Assembly (NCBI GenBank): GCA_030762895.1
Contig: CM061068.1
Coordinates: forward strand, 76,595,228-76,659,227
Reading direction: 5' to 3'
Source: Sophora flavescens
Lineage: Eukaryota; Streptophyta; Magnoliopsida; Fabales; Fabaceae
Length of the DNA: 64,000 bases
Numbering within the stretch: the first letter of the stretch is position 1; each line of letters starts with the position of its first letter. Both the position numbers and the translations under genes were made by a program. The notes under the pieces were generated by a model. It saw nothing but the letters and a program-made list of their open reading frames with translations, did no database searches and had not been told where the DNA came from. Of this stretch, positions 10,346 through 21,575 are shown piece after piece.

Positions 10346-10590
10346 ATGGCAATCAATAGGCGAGGGACGAACGTTGCACTTGCACCAGCTTTGGATTGTA
10401 TAGCCAGAGTTATGCAAGCGCAGGCGGAGACTCTCCGTCAACTGAATGGGAATGGAGGCCAATCACTGATAGAGTGGTGGCAACCTAGGACCCTTAGCAC
10501 GTGGGACTTTCCGAATTCAATATGTACAACCTGCCATCATTCCGAGGCAGCTTAGATCCGAAGGAGGCTGAATTCCTTCAACTCGGAGAG
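10346..10590 (+). pseudogene. Chromovirus gag remnants
   Basis: An ATG at 10346 opens a frame of about 70 codons beginning MAINRRG, resembling the N-terminus of gypsy gag. In another frame, bases 10540-10590 read FRGSLDPKEAEFLQL, which mixes words found far apart in intact gag (an FxGxxDP motif and a KxxEFLQL motif). No CCHC zinc knuckle is found. I read this as gag collapsed by at least two internal deletions. The capsid protein is therefore not made, and the copy could only have moved with gag from another element. Confidence 0.6.
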
Positions 10591-11155
10591 GAGAAAAGTT
10601 ACTCTATGGTTCGATTCAGGAGCGACACATTCATTAAATTCATTTAAATGTGCTCGAATTCTTAGAGTTACCAATTACTAAATTGTCATATGATTTGTGT
10701 GCTTCTACTCCTGCTAAAGATAGATTGATTACTTCTTCTGTCTGCCTGCAATGTCCCTTATTGTTTCAAGACCTAACTTATATTGTTGATTTGATATGTT
10801 TACCTATGTGTGGTCTAGAATTTATTTTGGGAATGGATTGGTTGTCTCGTAACAATGCTATTATTGATTGTGCTAGTCGAACTACTTCTTTAATTCCACA
10901 GTCCATGTCTGTTAACTCTCCTAGGATAGAACATCTTATCTCTGCTGCCTCATGTCGTAAGTGCTTAGTTAAGGGAGCTCAGGGATATATACTTCTCTTT
11001 TCTGCTAAGATAGAGGCTGGAAGTGACATAGCGGCGTTGCCTATTGTGTGTGAGTTCCCAGATGTGTTTCCTAAGGTAATTTACATCCAGATAGAGAGAT
11101 TGAGTTTACCGTAGATCTAGTACCGGGGAGTGGACTTGTATCAGTAGCACCCTAT
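10591..11155 (+). pseudogene. Chromovirus aspartic protease and linker
   Basis: The active-site motif FDSGATHS lies at 10610-10633. It is soon followed by a frame change, and the longer frame (10650-11114) carries the rest of the retropepsin-like domain, including LGMDWLSRNNAIIDC, the flap-proximal conserved block of plant gypsy proteases. A second frameshift near 11078 separates the VFP motif from the linker into reverse transcriptase. In intact elements this domain cleaves the Gag-Pol polyprotein. This copy is broken at two points. Confidence 0.7.
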
Positions 11156-12172
11156 ATGATGACACCTCTAGAGTTGAGCGAGCTCAAGAAACAGATAGAG
11201 GATATGTTGCAAAAGGGGTTTATTAGGCCTAATGCGTCACCTTGGGGAGCACCAGTGCTTTTAGCGAAGAAAAAAGATGGGAGTATGATGTTGTGTGTTG
11301 ATTATAGGCAACTGAATAAGGTAACCATCAAGAACAAATATCCCTTACCTAGGATAGATGACCTCTTAGATCAGTTAAGGGGAGCGTCAGTGTTTTCCAA
11401 AATAGATCCAAGATTTGGGTACCATCAAATTAGAGTTAGAAGCGAGGACATCCCTAAGCCAGCCTTTAGGACAAGGTATGGGCACTGTGAGTATGTAGTG
11501 ATGCCCTTTGGAGTGACCAACGCCCCAGCCGTTTTCATGGACCACATGAATCAGATCTTTAGGACCTTTTTGGACATGTTTGTGGTGGTGTTCATAGATG
11601 ATATTTTAATATACTCTGGGACACCAGGAGAACATGGAGAACACTTAATGTTGATGATGCAGATCTTGAGGGGCGAGCGTCTTTATGCCAAACCAGAGAA
11701 GTGTGAGTTTTGGCTAGAAGAGGTAAGGTTTTTAGGACGCACAATCTCAAAGGATGGCGTGGCAGTTGATTCCTCTAAAGTTGATGCGGTGTTGGGATGG
11801 GAACAGCCTAAGACAGTAACCGAAGTAAGAAGTTTCTTAGGCTTAACTGGTTACTATAGGAAGTTCATAGAGGGGTTCTCTAGATTAGCCTTACCTTTGA
11901 CCCAGTTGACTAGGGAGGGGAATTACCCTACCCATGACCTAGAGCTAGCAGCTGTGGTTTTTGCCCTTAAGATTTGGAGGCGTTACCTTTGTGGGGCAAG
12001 GGTTGAAGTCCTTAGTGACCATAAAAGCCTTAAATACATGTTCGACCAGAATGAGTTGAACATGAGACAACGAAGGTGGATGGAGTTCCTTAAGGACTAA
12101 GACTTCGAGTTGAAGTACCATCCGGGAAAGGCCAATGTGGTGGCAGATGCCCTGAGTAGGAAGTCCCTACAC
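11156..12172 (+). pseudogene. Chromovirus reverse transcriptase with truncated RNase H
   Basis: The reverse transcriptase is nearly complete: ASPWGAPVLLAKKKDGS, CVDYRQLN, a KIDPRFGYHQI motif with one catalytic Asp, MPFGVTNAPA and the active-site FIDDILIYS. At about 11920 the sequence jumps in frame from LTREG to NYPTHDLELAA. The first part of RNase H, some 60 residues including the first catalytic Asp, is deleted, and only the tail (SDHKSLKY, then KANVVADALSR) remains. A TAA at 12098-12100 interrupts the frame between the two tail motifs. The domain would copy RNA into cDNA in an intact element; the protein here cannot be complete. Confidence 0.85.
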
Positions 12173-13707
12173 GTGTTAAGCTTGATGGTGCAAGAGCTGA
12201 ACCTCATGGAAGAGTTTAGGGACATGAATCTGGAAGTGTTGGATGCGTCCTTAAATGTCTTAAGTTTGAAGTTGAATAGGTTGGAAATTAATGGTGACCT
12301 TAGAGACGAGGTTAGGCGGGAACAACTTTTAGACTAGGAGTTGCAGTCTCGGTTGGGACAGGGGGGTTATGAGTTGTCTGTTGATGGGCTAAGGAAGTTT
12401 AAGAATAGGACCGTTGTTCCTAAGGAGGGGAGCCTTAGAGAGAAGATATTAGAGGAAGCTCATAAGGGAAATTTTACCATACATCCTGGGATAACTAAGA
12501 TGTACCAAGACTTTAAGGGGATGTATTGGTGGCCATGAATGAAAAAGGATGTGGCTAGCTTCGTAGCTAGGTGTTTAGTGTGCCACAAGGTTAAGATGGA
12601 ACATCAGAAGCCTTTGGGGTTGTTACAGTCCTTGGAGATTCCAGAATGGAAGTGGGAGAGAATTTCTATGGACTTTGTGACGGGGTTACCTAAGACACGT
12701 TTGGGCTTAGACGCCATTTGGGTGATAGTGGATAGGTTGCCCAAGTCTGCCCACTTCTTGCCAATTAAGGCAACCTATAGCTTAGACAAGTTGGCATACC
12801 TCTATATCAAGGAAATAGTCAAGCTTCATGGGAGACCCACATCTATAGTGTCGGATGGAGATCCAAGGTTTACCTCTAGATTTTGGAGAGCTTTTCAGCA
12901 AGCCATTGGGATTAAGTTGAACCTTAGCACGACCTATCATCCCCAAACGGATGGTCAGTCAGAGCGGACCATTCAGACCCTTGAGGACATGCTTAGAGCG
13001 TGTGTCTTGGATGCAAGAGGGAGTTGGGATAGATTCCTGCCTCTCATTGAGTTTGCGTATAACAATAGTTATTACGCTAGTATAGGCATGGCACCCTATG
13101 AGGCCCTATATGGGAGGAAGTGTAGGTCCCCTTTATGTTGGTGTGAGGTAGGTGAGAAAACCTTGATAGGACCCGAATTGGTCCAGGAAACCTCTAAGAG
13201 AATAAAAATGATGAGGGAGAGGATGCGCGCGGCGCAAAGTAGACAAAAGAGCTATGCCGACAAAAGGAGAAAGCCTCTAGAATTCCAGGAAAGTGAGCAT
13301 GTATTTTCGAGAGTCACTCCTAAGACGGGAGTAGGGAGGTCGATGAAAGTCCGCAAGCTAAATCCTTATTTCATGGGACCTTTCCAAATCCTTAAAAAAG
13401 TTGGGCATGTTGCTTATCAATTGGCTCTTCCACCGCAGATGGCAAACCTTCATGATGTTTTCCATGTGTCGCAACTCAGAAAATATGTGCCTAATGAATC
13501 TCATGTGATAGCTCCCGAGTCTGTACAATTGAAGGATAATTTGATCTATAAGCCAAGCCTAGTCAAATCTTGGACAAGAGCACTAAGACTCTAAGGAACA
13601 AGGCAATTCCATTGGTGAAAGTGTTATGGGACGGATTGACTCCTAGGGAAGCCACTTGGGAGATGGAGGAGGACATCGTGCATCAATACCCAGATTTTAT
13701 TATCTAA
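12173..13707 (+). pseudogene. Chromovirus integrase
   Basis: The zinc-binding HHCC region (HKGN..IHPG, then CLVC) and the catalytic core are present, with first Asp in MDFVTGLP, second in VSDGDPRF and Glu in TDGQSERT. The C-terminal part includes FHVSQLRKYVP, and after a frameshift near 13570 a tail with VKVLW and EATWE motifs ends at TAA 13705-13707, like the chromodomain-proximal tail of Tekay-type integrases. Nonsense codons at 12335-12337 (TAG) and 12536-12538 (TGA, in the zinc region) break the frame. Catalytic residues are intact, so decay seems recent. Integrase joins the cDNA to host DNA. Confidence 0.85.
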
Positions 13708-13791
13708 GATATGGTAACCTTTAAGTTTGAATATGCCATATGTTAAAATAAGTACGTGAGTATGAGACGAATTTCGGGGACGAAATTCTTT

Positions 13792-13806
13792 AAGGAGGGG
13801 AGAAAA
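13792..13806 (+). other. Polypurine tract of the chromovirus
   Basis: AAGGAGGGGAGAAAA directly precedes the 3' LTR, after the conserved upstream words TTTCGGGGACGAAATTC. Confidence 0.85.
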
Positions 13807-13849
13807 TGTAACATCCTAAAATTCTAACATAATTAATTAGAAATAAATA

Positions 13850-13883
<34 letters not shown>

Positions 13884-15149
13884 TTAAGTTATTAAAAAGT
13901 ATAGTGCAAATAAAATATAAGTAAGAGATTTAGTGTAAAGGAGTGATAGTATAAGGATTTAATGAAATTTATTAACTTTTATAAAGAATGTAAAATTATA
14001 TATATATATATATATAAATAAATATATATGACAAAAAAAAAAAAGAAAAAAAAAAGAAAGAAGGATACTTGGGCGTTAAAAGCCCAAGCAGCCCATGCCT
14101 TTGGCTAAAGTGAAGTTTTAAAAACCAAAAGAATATCATGACGCCTGCTGCTATGTATATAACAATATGTATATAGTGGTCACTGCGCTGAGGGGAGCTA
14201 GTTGGAATAGTGAGGGAGGGATTTTCATTCCTTGCCAGTACAATCGTAATAATATAGATCCAAGAACGCCATCAAACGGGAGATGAATTTTTAGGGAAGC
14301 GCAAATCCTTATCATACGTAATTTTTAGAGCACATTGGAGGTTTGCAAAATGTGAGTAAAAATAACTTTTCTCACACTTTCATGGTACAGATAATTTGAT
14401 GCTTTTACATGTAACTTTGTCTTTTGGAAATAGTAAAATATTTTAAGGTTCTTGGTTCTTGATTTGAGACTCTTAAATTATTTTGAGATGTTGTTAGATG
14501 AATCGAATTATTAAGTATATTTTCCTGGAATCTATAAATAAATAGCTTTATATTAATTTTGTGGAATTGTTGTACATTCTTTATTTTGATTGTTTGATGG
14601 CAAAACAATTGCCAAAGTTAAATTCATTATTTGTAGTGTGATTAATTCTTTCCCTGTTACATGAAACTCTATCCCACTGATGAAGGCCAATTTAAATTAG
14701 AAACACTGTTTGCGAACCTTTTCAATAAACGATTATTTTTATTCACTGGGATTATATCTCATTAAAAGTGTTGTTTTCAGAGCACGAGGATGACATCACT
14801 GGGACTGGAGAGGATTGAATACCTAGCGAATTTTCTTAGTTATTATTCCTAGCTTGGTCAGTGTTTTCTTAAATAAGGAGCCGTATATGGCTAGACGTTT
14901 TATTTATTTATCGTTGGGTTTATTAGTAGACGCCCGGTTTTGAGGCTTGGGGTTTTTTATTTGGATGTATGGATTTATTATTATATTATCGCTTGGATAC
15001 TTTATATCTATTTTAATTAATATGAGTTATTTTCAGAGCCGATTAAGTCACGAAATTTTTATGACATGTTTGTTTAATTTAAAATTCTTTAAAGGATTTT
15101 TCATTGATTTTGTTTTGGGTTAATTACTAATGTAACGAAGGGCGTTACA
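13807..15149 (+). repeat. Chromovirus 3' LTR, internally deleted
   Basis: 1343 bp against 2062 bp in the 5' LTR. The difference is mainly one deletion: TTAGAAA at about 14703 is joined directly to CACTGTTTGCG, removing the equivalent of roughly 8540-9258, including the whole stem-loop cluster. A shared AA dinucleotide at the junction suggests microhomology. A second small deletion (about 14 bp) removes CGCCGCACAGTGAG-like sequence near 14200. A (TAA)n tract at 13851-13882 is longer than in the 5' LTR. Confidence 0.85.
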
Positions 15150-16016
15150 CATAACTCATCAAAACTGATTCTTTGCATTTTGAAACATTTTAATATATGA
15201 CACCCCCAAACTTTATATTAGAACATGTGTTTGTGAAAAACATACCTTACTCCACCTAGCTGGGACATTTGTTGTTTTTCCAAGTCATAAGGCTTGTAAT
15301 GTGGCTTTGTCACAGAAGAAGGGGTCTAGGCTCAAGGGGTTCACAATCAAAGTTTTCATCATTAGGTAGGCAATTTAAGCTAAAACTAGGTTCACAAATA
15401 TTTGAAAATGCCTCAAGCAATACTGTGCATAGCTATGATATGTGAAAATAAGCTAGAAACAAGTCAAACCTTATAAAGGAACATATGAGTGGAACTCTCA
15501 AATTTACAAAAATGTTGGGGTACAAGAGCTCACAGGTTTTCTTAAAGTTGTCACCTCTCCCTTTTTAACCCTTTTTAATATGGTCAACACTCTCACTCAC
15601 TTATTCTATGAATTTTAGCTGGATTGGTGCCTAGAGATTTAAGCATCTTTTTCCTCCATAGTTACTCATCCTTTAAAGACACTCTGGAATGTTGTGTATA
15701 GAGAGCCAAATTCCACACCCCTCCTCAGAGAATTTTCTTTCACACTCATTTCTGAGTTTTTTTTGTCTTTTTATAATTTTTTTTAAATGTCTTCCTTGAA
15801 CAAAAGAGATCTTAACAAAAGCGCTAAAGTCATAAACACAAAATGCTGACACTATTTTTCAATCATTTCATTACTGCACAGCAATTTCCAATCCTTCCCC
15901 CAAACTTTAGATTGCTCATATGAGCCATCTAAAAGTTTAAGTTAGGAATTTGGTGGACAAAAAGGTTGATTGGTTAAACAAAATAAAACTAAAATCCTAA
16001 CCATTACATAGGACAC
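15150..16016 (-). other. Athila-like 3' untranslated region, proximal piece
   Basis: Non-coding, lying between the end of the env-like ORF and the chromovirus insertion. It contains two extra purine tracts on the minus strand, at 15200-15214 and 15896-15910, resembling the true polypurine tract. Confidence 0.55.
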
Positions 16017-16177
16017 TTAACAAACTACCAATGCACCAACAAACACACATAAACACACAAACATAACACTAAAATAAAAGAAAGGATTCACAATTATCAA
16101 GGTACTGATGCTGCAGCAGGAGGAAGCATAGCTTCTGTTTCGGTTTTTGTTCAAGCGAGAACTGAGCCTCCTCTTCT
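16017..16177 (-). pseudogene. env-like ORF of the Athila-like element, C-terminal piece
   Basis: Minus-strand frame ending at TAA 16017-16019. Removing the solo LTR between 16178 and 18312, plus one copy of its CTTCT duplication, makes this piece continue in frame from 18313. It encodes a basic, Arg/Asn/Ser-rich stretch and then a hydrophobic segment of about 25 residues (FFYFSVMFVCLCVFVGALVV) just before the stop, consistent with a C-terminal membrane anchor. Env-like proteins of Athila/Calypso elements have such segments. No function has been shown for them as far as I know. Confidence 0.6.
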
Positions 16178-18312
16178 TGTAACGCTCTTTGTTACATCTG
16201 TAACCCAAAATAAAACATAATGAAAATATAGCCAAAATAAGAAAAATTTACAAAATAAAAATAGTTTAAAATAAATACCTCAGCAATAATAAATAGAAAT
16301 GCTATTAAATCCATACAAAATAAATTCATTTGTCTCAAAATCGGGCATCTATACTAATAAACCAAACGATAAATAAATAAATATGTCTAGCCACAAAAGG
16401 CTCCTTATTCAAGAAAATACTAACCAAGCTAGAAAAATAACTAAGACAATTCACTAAGTCTTCAAGCCTCTTCAGTCTCAGTGACGTCGTCATCGTGCTC
16501 TGAAAACAACACTTTTAATGAGATATAATCCTAGTGAATAAAAACAAGTTCTAAAAATATTTTTGCAAATAGTGTTGTTCTCAGCCGGCACGGTAACCGG
16601 AAAAACATCAATGGTACTCGCTACTTTTCAAAATAATAAATGTGATAAACCTCCAAATAATAACACAAATTAATCAATATCAAACACTTAAAACCACCAA
16701 CTCATAAAATCAACTACGGTCATATCTCATTACATTTAATCACATTCACCATGCAAACTCTATGCAATGTAACTCTATGAACATGACTCGGTGATTCCCA
16801 GAATCACCTGACTTGACTCTTTCGTTCCTAGAACCGGTGTGAATCCCAGATCCACTAAGGTCTATGAGCTCATACCCATGCAATGACGTCTCACTGCCTT
16901 CCCCATCCCAGATGAATGTATCTGATATCCCATCCCAGATATGGATATTTTCAATAATCTGATATCCCATCCCAGATGGTGATATCTCTCATCCTATTCC
17001 CGGAATAGAATGTATACCATCATCCCTTTCCGGAAGGTGATGACTAACTCATGCATATATGTCATCCCAGATGACTACCAGATAGGTTATCAAACTTCAT
17101 GCCTCACTAACAATAGTATATTGTCATGCCCAGACAACATTATAACATTATATAATATAACCGAACATATCACGACAACACTATAGCATCATATAAAATA
17201 ACAAAGCAAGTCACGACAACACTATAACATTATATAATTAAAGTTGGAATTAACTCATACTGTATTTAATTAATAAAAAAATATGATTTATAACCCAATT
17301 AGATTAAATCTTGCGTGAAACCATATTTCTCAGGAACATGATCTGGCACGAGAAGAGATTTATCTCTGACTCAAGTATGAAATTGTCTTCTCAAGTGAAG
17401 TAGAACTTCACGTCACTGGAAGTGCAATTCAACAAGTTTAGCATTGACAATTCTTTTGTCATCAACAATTAAAAGAAAGGAAATTAGGTGCAGCATGACA
17501 ATTTAATATAAAATTATTTCTTTATTGAATCAAATAAAAATATATGTATTATATCGATTCATCAAATAATATTAAGATATTTTAAGAATTCATGTAAACC
17601 CCAAAATATTTTAAAAATCTCAAATCATGAATCAAAAACCCTAAAATTAATTGTACCATAAAAGAGTGAACAAAGATGTTTTTACTCGCCTCTTGAAGAC
17701 CTCAAAATACTTCAAAAATAATCAAAGACAAATTGCAGTGTTCACCAAAAATCTCTTCACTTACGTCTCTATGAAAAACAATGCTCTTCTCTTATTTTTT
17801 TTCCTACTGGGCGGCGCAATCCTCCCCTCTTCTAACCAATCTCAGGTTCTACTTCTCACTTAAAAACCAACCACTTATTATTTTAAAGTGTGGGCCTATA
17901 TTTTATTTTTCCCCGAGAAAACATTTTGTTCTATAATAACCTTCATATTACAAAATTCATCTCCATTCTCTCACGACTAAAAACATTGGTTGGGTCCCAC
18001 TATACATGGTATTTTCCTTTTTGTTTTCCTAAGAAATTTCACGAGTTTCTCGTTGGAACTCAGTAACATAGTTTTTTTTTACACAAGTAACATGGCTAAA
18101 CAAATGGGTAACCAATACATGGCCCCTCTCACCTTGCTTCTATGTACATTTATTTATTATTTTTGTTTATATTTTTTTTATTCAATTTTGCATACTTTTG
18201 TAATTACTAAATAATTCTAATAAAATCTTATACTAACAATTTTCTACACTAATCATCATAATATCTTAATATTTTTATTAACAAAAATATATTGGAATTT
18301 TAGGATGTTACA
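16178..18312 (-). mobile_element. Solo LTR of the TGTAACATCC family, copy B
   Basis: 2135 bp on the minus strand, starting TGTAACATCC and ending with a degenerate GTTACA palindrome, flanked by perfect CTTCT duplications (16173-16177 and 18313-18317). The half nearest the LTR 3' end (16178-17300) matches the chromovirus LTR, including the stem-loop cluster. The half nearest the 5' end (17600-18300) is unrelated by eye except for the terminal words. It arose by recombination between the LTRs of a full element. Its interior has no real gene. Confidence 0.85.
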
Positions 18313-19225
18313 CTTCTCAAAATTCACCATCTGCTGCTGAGTTCTTCTTCCAGTTCCTTTGACTTCCTTTGTGATGGCCATTTCATCATCTTCTTCGGGA
18401 TTGGGGGTAGTTTGCTCTTCAGTGTTGGGACTCTGGCTCACAGCTTTAGTCTTGGACATTTTTATCTTCTTTGTAGGTTGATGAGACTCAGTGGATTCAG
18501 TTGGGGCCTCAGATCCAGAATGTGTTCCACTACCCCCAGCAGTAACTTTCTGTTTCTTCTTGGCAACTCGTGACTGTTGGGGTTCCTTTCCCTTTTTGGA
18601 TGTAGCAGTAGCAGGCACCTGAGAGTGAGGAGGTGGACACCAACCCATGGAGTCTTCTTCATTCTCTGGTTCAGTCCTGGGAGCAGGGGGTTCAGTATGT
18701 GGGGAAGGTGGTGGGGTTGCTTCAAATGGTAAAGGAGCTAACAGTTCCAGGGGGAATGGGGGAGCTGGTAAGGTCAACTTGGGATGGTCAATCCTGGTTA
18801 TCTTTTAATGCCACTGGTACACATTGTGTGTGAAATCAAAATACTTCCTCTATTGGATCAGTTGGTACTGCATCAAATCAGTCAGGTTCTGAATCTTCTT
18901 CTCTAGTTCTTCATTGGTTTTGGAAGGTTGAGCCTGTTGTTGTGGAGTCTTGGAGATAGTAAATCTCTTGATAGCATTGACATTTAGAATGCCTTTGTTC
19001 ACAATTATTTCTTCCACTTCATAAATCTCTACCCCATTTCTGATGCATAGCTCTGTGATAAGAGATGAAAAGAACAGTATGTTGCTTCCTTTAAATGCAC
19101 ACTCAGAAATTTGCTTTTCAATGATCAAACCCACATTGATCTTTTTGCCACTCAGAATGCAGCTTAAAAGAACTAGCATGTCTTTGTCCACCATTTCCAG
19201 ATGAGTTGTTGGTAAGAGCCTATGG
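18313..19225 (-). pseudogene. env-like ORF of the Athila-like element, middle piece
   Basis: From 19225 downward the frame carries a segment with DKDMLVLLSCILSGKKINVG and an SSLITELC motif, characteristic of the conserved domain that databases call 'putative plant transposon protein' in Athila/Calypso elements. It then carries a short coiled-coil-like stretch near 18870-18930, and a long Pro/Ser/Glu/Lys-rich region (18318-18777). Two in-frame stops (TAG 18850-18852 and TAA about 18805-18807) interrupt it; otherwise the frame stays open across the whole piece, from one solo LTR to the next. In this lineage the ORF follows integrase and is thought to be env-like. This copy is non-functional. 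Confidence 0.7.
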
Positions 19226-20691
19226 TGTAACGCGCTTCGTTACGTTAGTAACCCAAAATAAAATCAATGAAAATCCTTTAAAGAATTTAAATTAAAAATA
19301 TACATGTCACAAAAATTTCGCAACTTAATCGGGTCTGAAAATACCGCATACTAATTAAAATAGTGATAGAGTATCCAAAGTGATAATATAATAGTAAATC
19401 CATACATCCAAAATAAAAACCAAAAGCCTCAAAAACCGGGTGTCTACTAATAAACCCAACGATAAATAAATAAACATGTAGCCATATACGGCTTCTTATT
19501 TAAGAAAATACTAACCAAACTAGAAATAATAACTAATAGAATCCACTTAGTCTTCACGCCTATTCAGTGACGTCGTACTCGTGCTCTGAAAACAACACTT
19601 TTTAATGAGATATAATCTCAGTGAATAAAAATTATTTGATGAAAAGATTCGTAAATAGTGTTGTTCTCAGTCGGCGCGGCAATTGGAAAAACATCCATGG
19701 TACCCGCTAATTTTTAAAATAATGAATATAATAAACCTCCAAAATAATAATATATAAATAAAATTAATATCAAACATTTAAACCACAAACTCATAAACTC
19801 AACAACGGTCACATCTCATTGCATTTAATCACATTCACCATGCAAAATCTATGCAATGCAACTCCATGAACATGACTCGGTGATTCCCAGAATCACTTGA
19901 CTTGACTCTTTGCTTCCCAAAACCGGTGTGAATCCTAGATCCACTAAGGTCTATGAGCTCATATGCATGCAATGACGTCCCACTGCCTTCCCCATCCCAG
20001 ATGGAGGTATCTAATATTCCATCCCATATGTGAATATTTTAATAATTTGATATCTCATCCCAGATGGTGATATCTCTCATCCTATTCCCGAAATAGAATG
20101 TATACCGTCATCCCTTCTCGGAAGGTGATGACCAACTCATGCATAATACAATAGATCATCCCAGATGACTATCAAGGTTTTCAAACTCTATGCGTCAATA
20201 ACAATAATATTGTGTCATGCCAACACAACACTACAACTTCAGCTAACATTCCAAACAACCACAACTCATATATAAATCAAACATATTTCTTAACAACAAT
20301 TCAATTGAAATTCAATAAGATTGGCTTGGAAGTTTGTCTTTCCATCAACAATATAAAGAAAGAGTTGTCAACAAGACAAAACAAAATATAAAACTAATTC
20401 TTTATTAAATACAGGGAAATATACTTATTAGATCAAATCTTCAAACAACATCAAAATATTTTAAGAGTCTCAAATCAAGAATACAACAATCCTAATTTTT
20501 TCATGATAGACCAAAAGTAGTACAAAATCTCAAACTAATTGTACCATGAAAGGGTATGAAAAAGCATTTTTACTCACCTCTTGTTGACTTTCAATTAGTG
20601 TCTAAAAAGAATAATGGTGTTTCACTCAAAATCCTTGATCTCTTCTTGCAACGTTCTTTAAATAATCTTATTGAAATTTTTGGATGTTACA
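19226..20691 (-). mobile_element. Solo LTR of the TGTAACATCC family, copy A
   Basis: 1466 bp on the minus strand, TGTAACATCC to CGTTACA-type end, flanked by perfect TATGG duplications (19221-19225 and 20692-20696). It is shorter than copy B because it lacks several hundred bases near its 5' end, but it keeps the stem-loop cluster and the 3' end. Excision of the element plus one TATGG restores the env-like reading frame. Confidence 0.9.
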
Positions 20692-21258
20692 TATGGCACA
20701 CAAAATGATACCAAACCTTGGCTAAGGGGTGCAGTGCAGGCCTAGCAATCTTCCAAGTGTTGTCCCCTGCTTCATTAAGCCAGGTAGTGCCTTCCACGGT
20801 CAGCTCTTTCATCGTGGTGTCAAGCTCCACTCTAGAGATGTTCTTCACTAGATCCTGGTACTCATCCTCTTCTGAATCCCATCCCCATCTCAAGTTGATT
20901 GACTTAGCCGAGAAGCTCACCTTGGTTCCCCTAACCATGGAATGCCTCAGCTCCGTAGTGGTGATGTTTGCATAAAATTCCATCACTAAAGGGACCACAG
21001 GGTTTCTAGGGTTAGCCGCGAACTTTTTCCAGTTTTGAAGAGTGATGATCTGAGTCACTTCTGGTGTGAGACCAAAAATGCGTTCCTTCTTGATAGCAAA
21101 CCCCACCTCTAGATGAGAGGGTTGCTCTTTGATTTCAGCTTCATAACGGCCTTTGGCTTCCTCATCTTTGAATGTTTGGTGTGAATCAGAGTCATATTCG
21201 GAGTCAGACTGACCACTGGGTTCTTACCCTTTGCTTCCATTGTCTTGTGTTTGACCAT
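20692..21258 (-). pseudogene. env-like ORF of the Athila-like element, N-terminal piece
   Basis: The likely start is ATG at 21258 (minus). About 20 codons later a one-base shift moves the reading into the long frame that begins with an acidic SDSEYDSDSH stretch and continues to 20692. The region around LTPEVTQIITLQNWKKF and INLRWGWDSEEDEY is typical of the N-terminal half of the Athila/Calypso env-like ORF. The frame runs directly into the TATGG duplication of solo LTR A and continues on its far side. No signal peptide is obvious at the start. The single frameshift is enough to inactivate it. Confidence 0.65.
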
Positions 21259-21575
21259 GGTGTTTCAGAAAGAAAAAAGAGAGAGAGAGAGGATTGTCAC
21301 GGGTGGAAGAGGGAGAGTTAAGGTAAGAGAAATGGATTGCAGTTGAGAAGTGAGTGTGGCAGAATGGTACAGTTAAATAGAGATAGGTGAATGACTTGAT
21401 TGGGTCGTGGAGTGGTTGATTGGGAAGTTGCAAAGGTGGTTGAGTTGAAGAGAGAGTGGTGGAGTTGGGTTGCGTGTGAAAGAAGGGAAAAATTTGAATC
21501 CCCTTTAATGAGGGAATCTCTCACTTAACGATGTCTAAACCTCTCCCCCTTCTGACCGTTGCTCAGTTTGGCTCC
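21259..21575 (-). other. Athila-like spacer upstream of the env-like ORF (left piece)
   Basis: Non-coding on the minus strand, continuous with 30701-30949 once the CACTA element is removed. CT-rich on the coding strand, as expected of a leader just upstream of an ORF. Confidence 0.55.

Larger units (their letters stand above)
7638..15149 (+). mobile_element. Ty3/gypsy chromovirus-type LTR retrotransposon (Tekay/Del-like), defective
   Basis: LTRs at 7638-9699 and 13807-15149 enclose gag remnants, protease, reverse transcriptase, truncated RNase H and integrase, in gypsy order. Flanking pentamers are CACAA (7633-7637) and CATAA (15150-15154), a 5-bp duplication with one mismatch. LTRs begin TGTAACATCC and end CGTTACA. 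The LTRs differ by about 5 substitutions in 360 aligned bases (8150-8530 against 14330-14700) plus deletions, so insertion is fairly recent. Yet most of gag and part of RNase H are gone and pol has three nonsense codons. The Tekay/Del placement rests on the purine tract and its GGGGACGAAATTC context, and is an inference. Confidence 0.85.
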
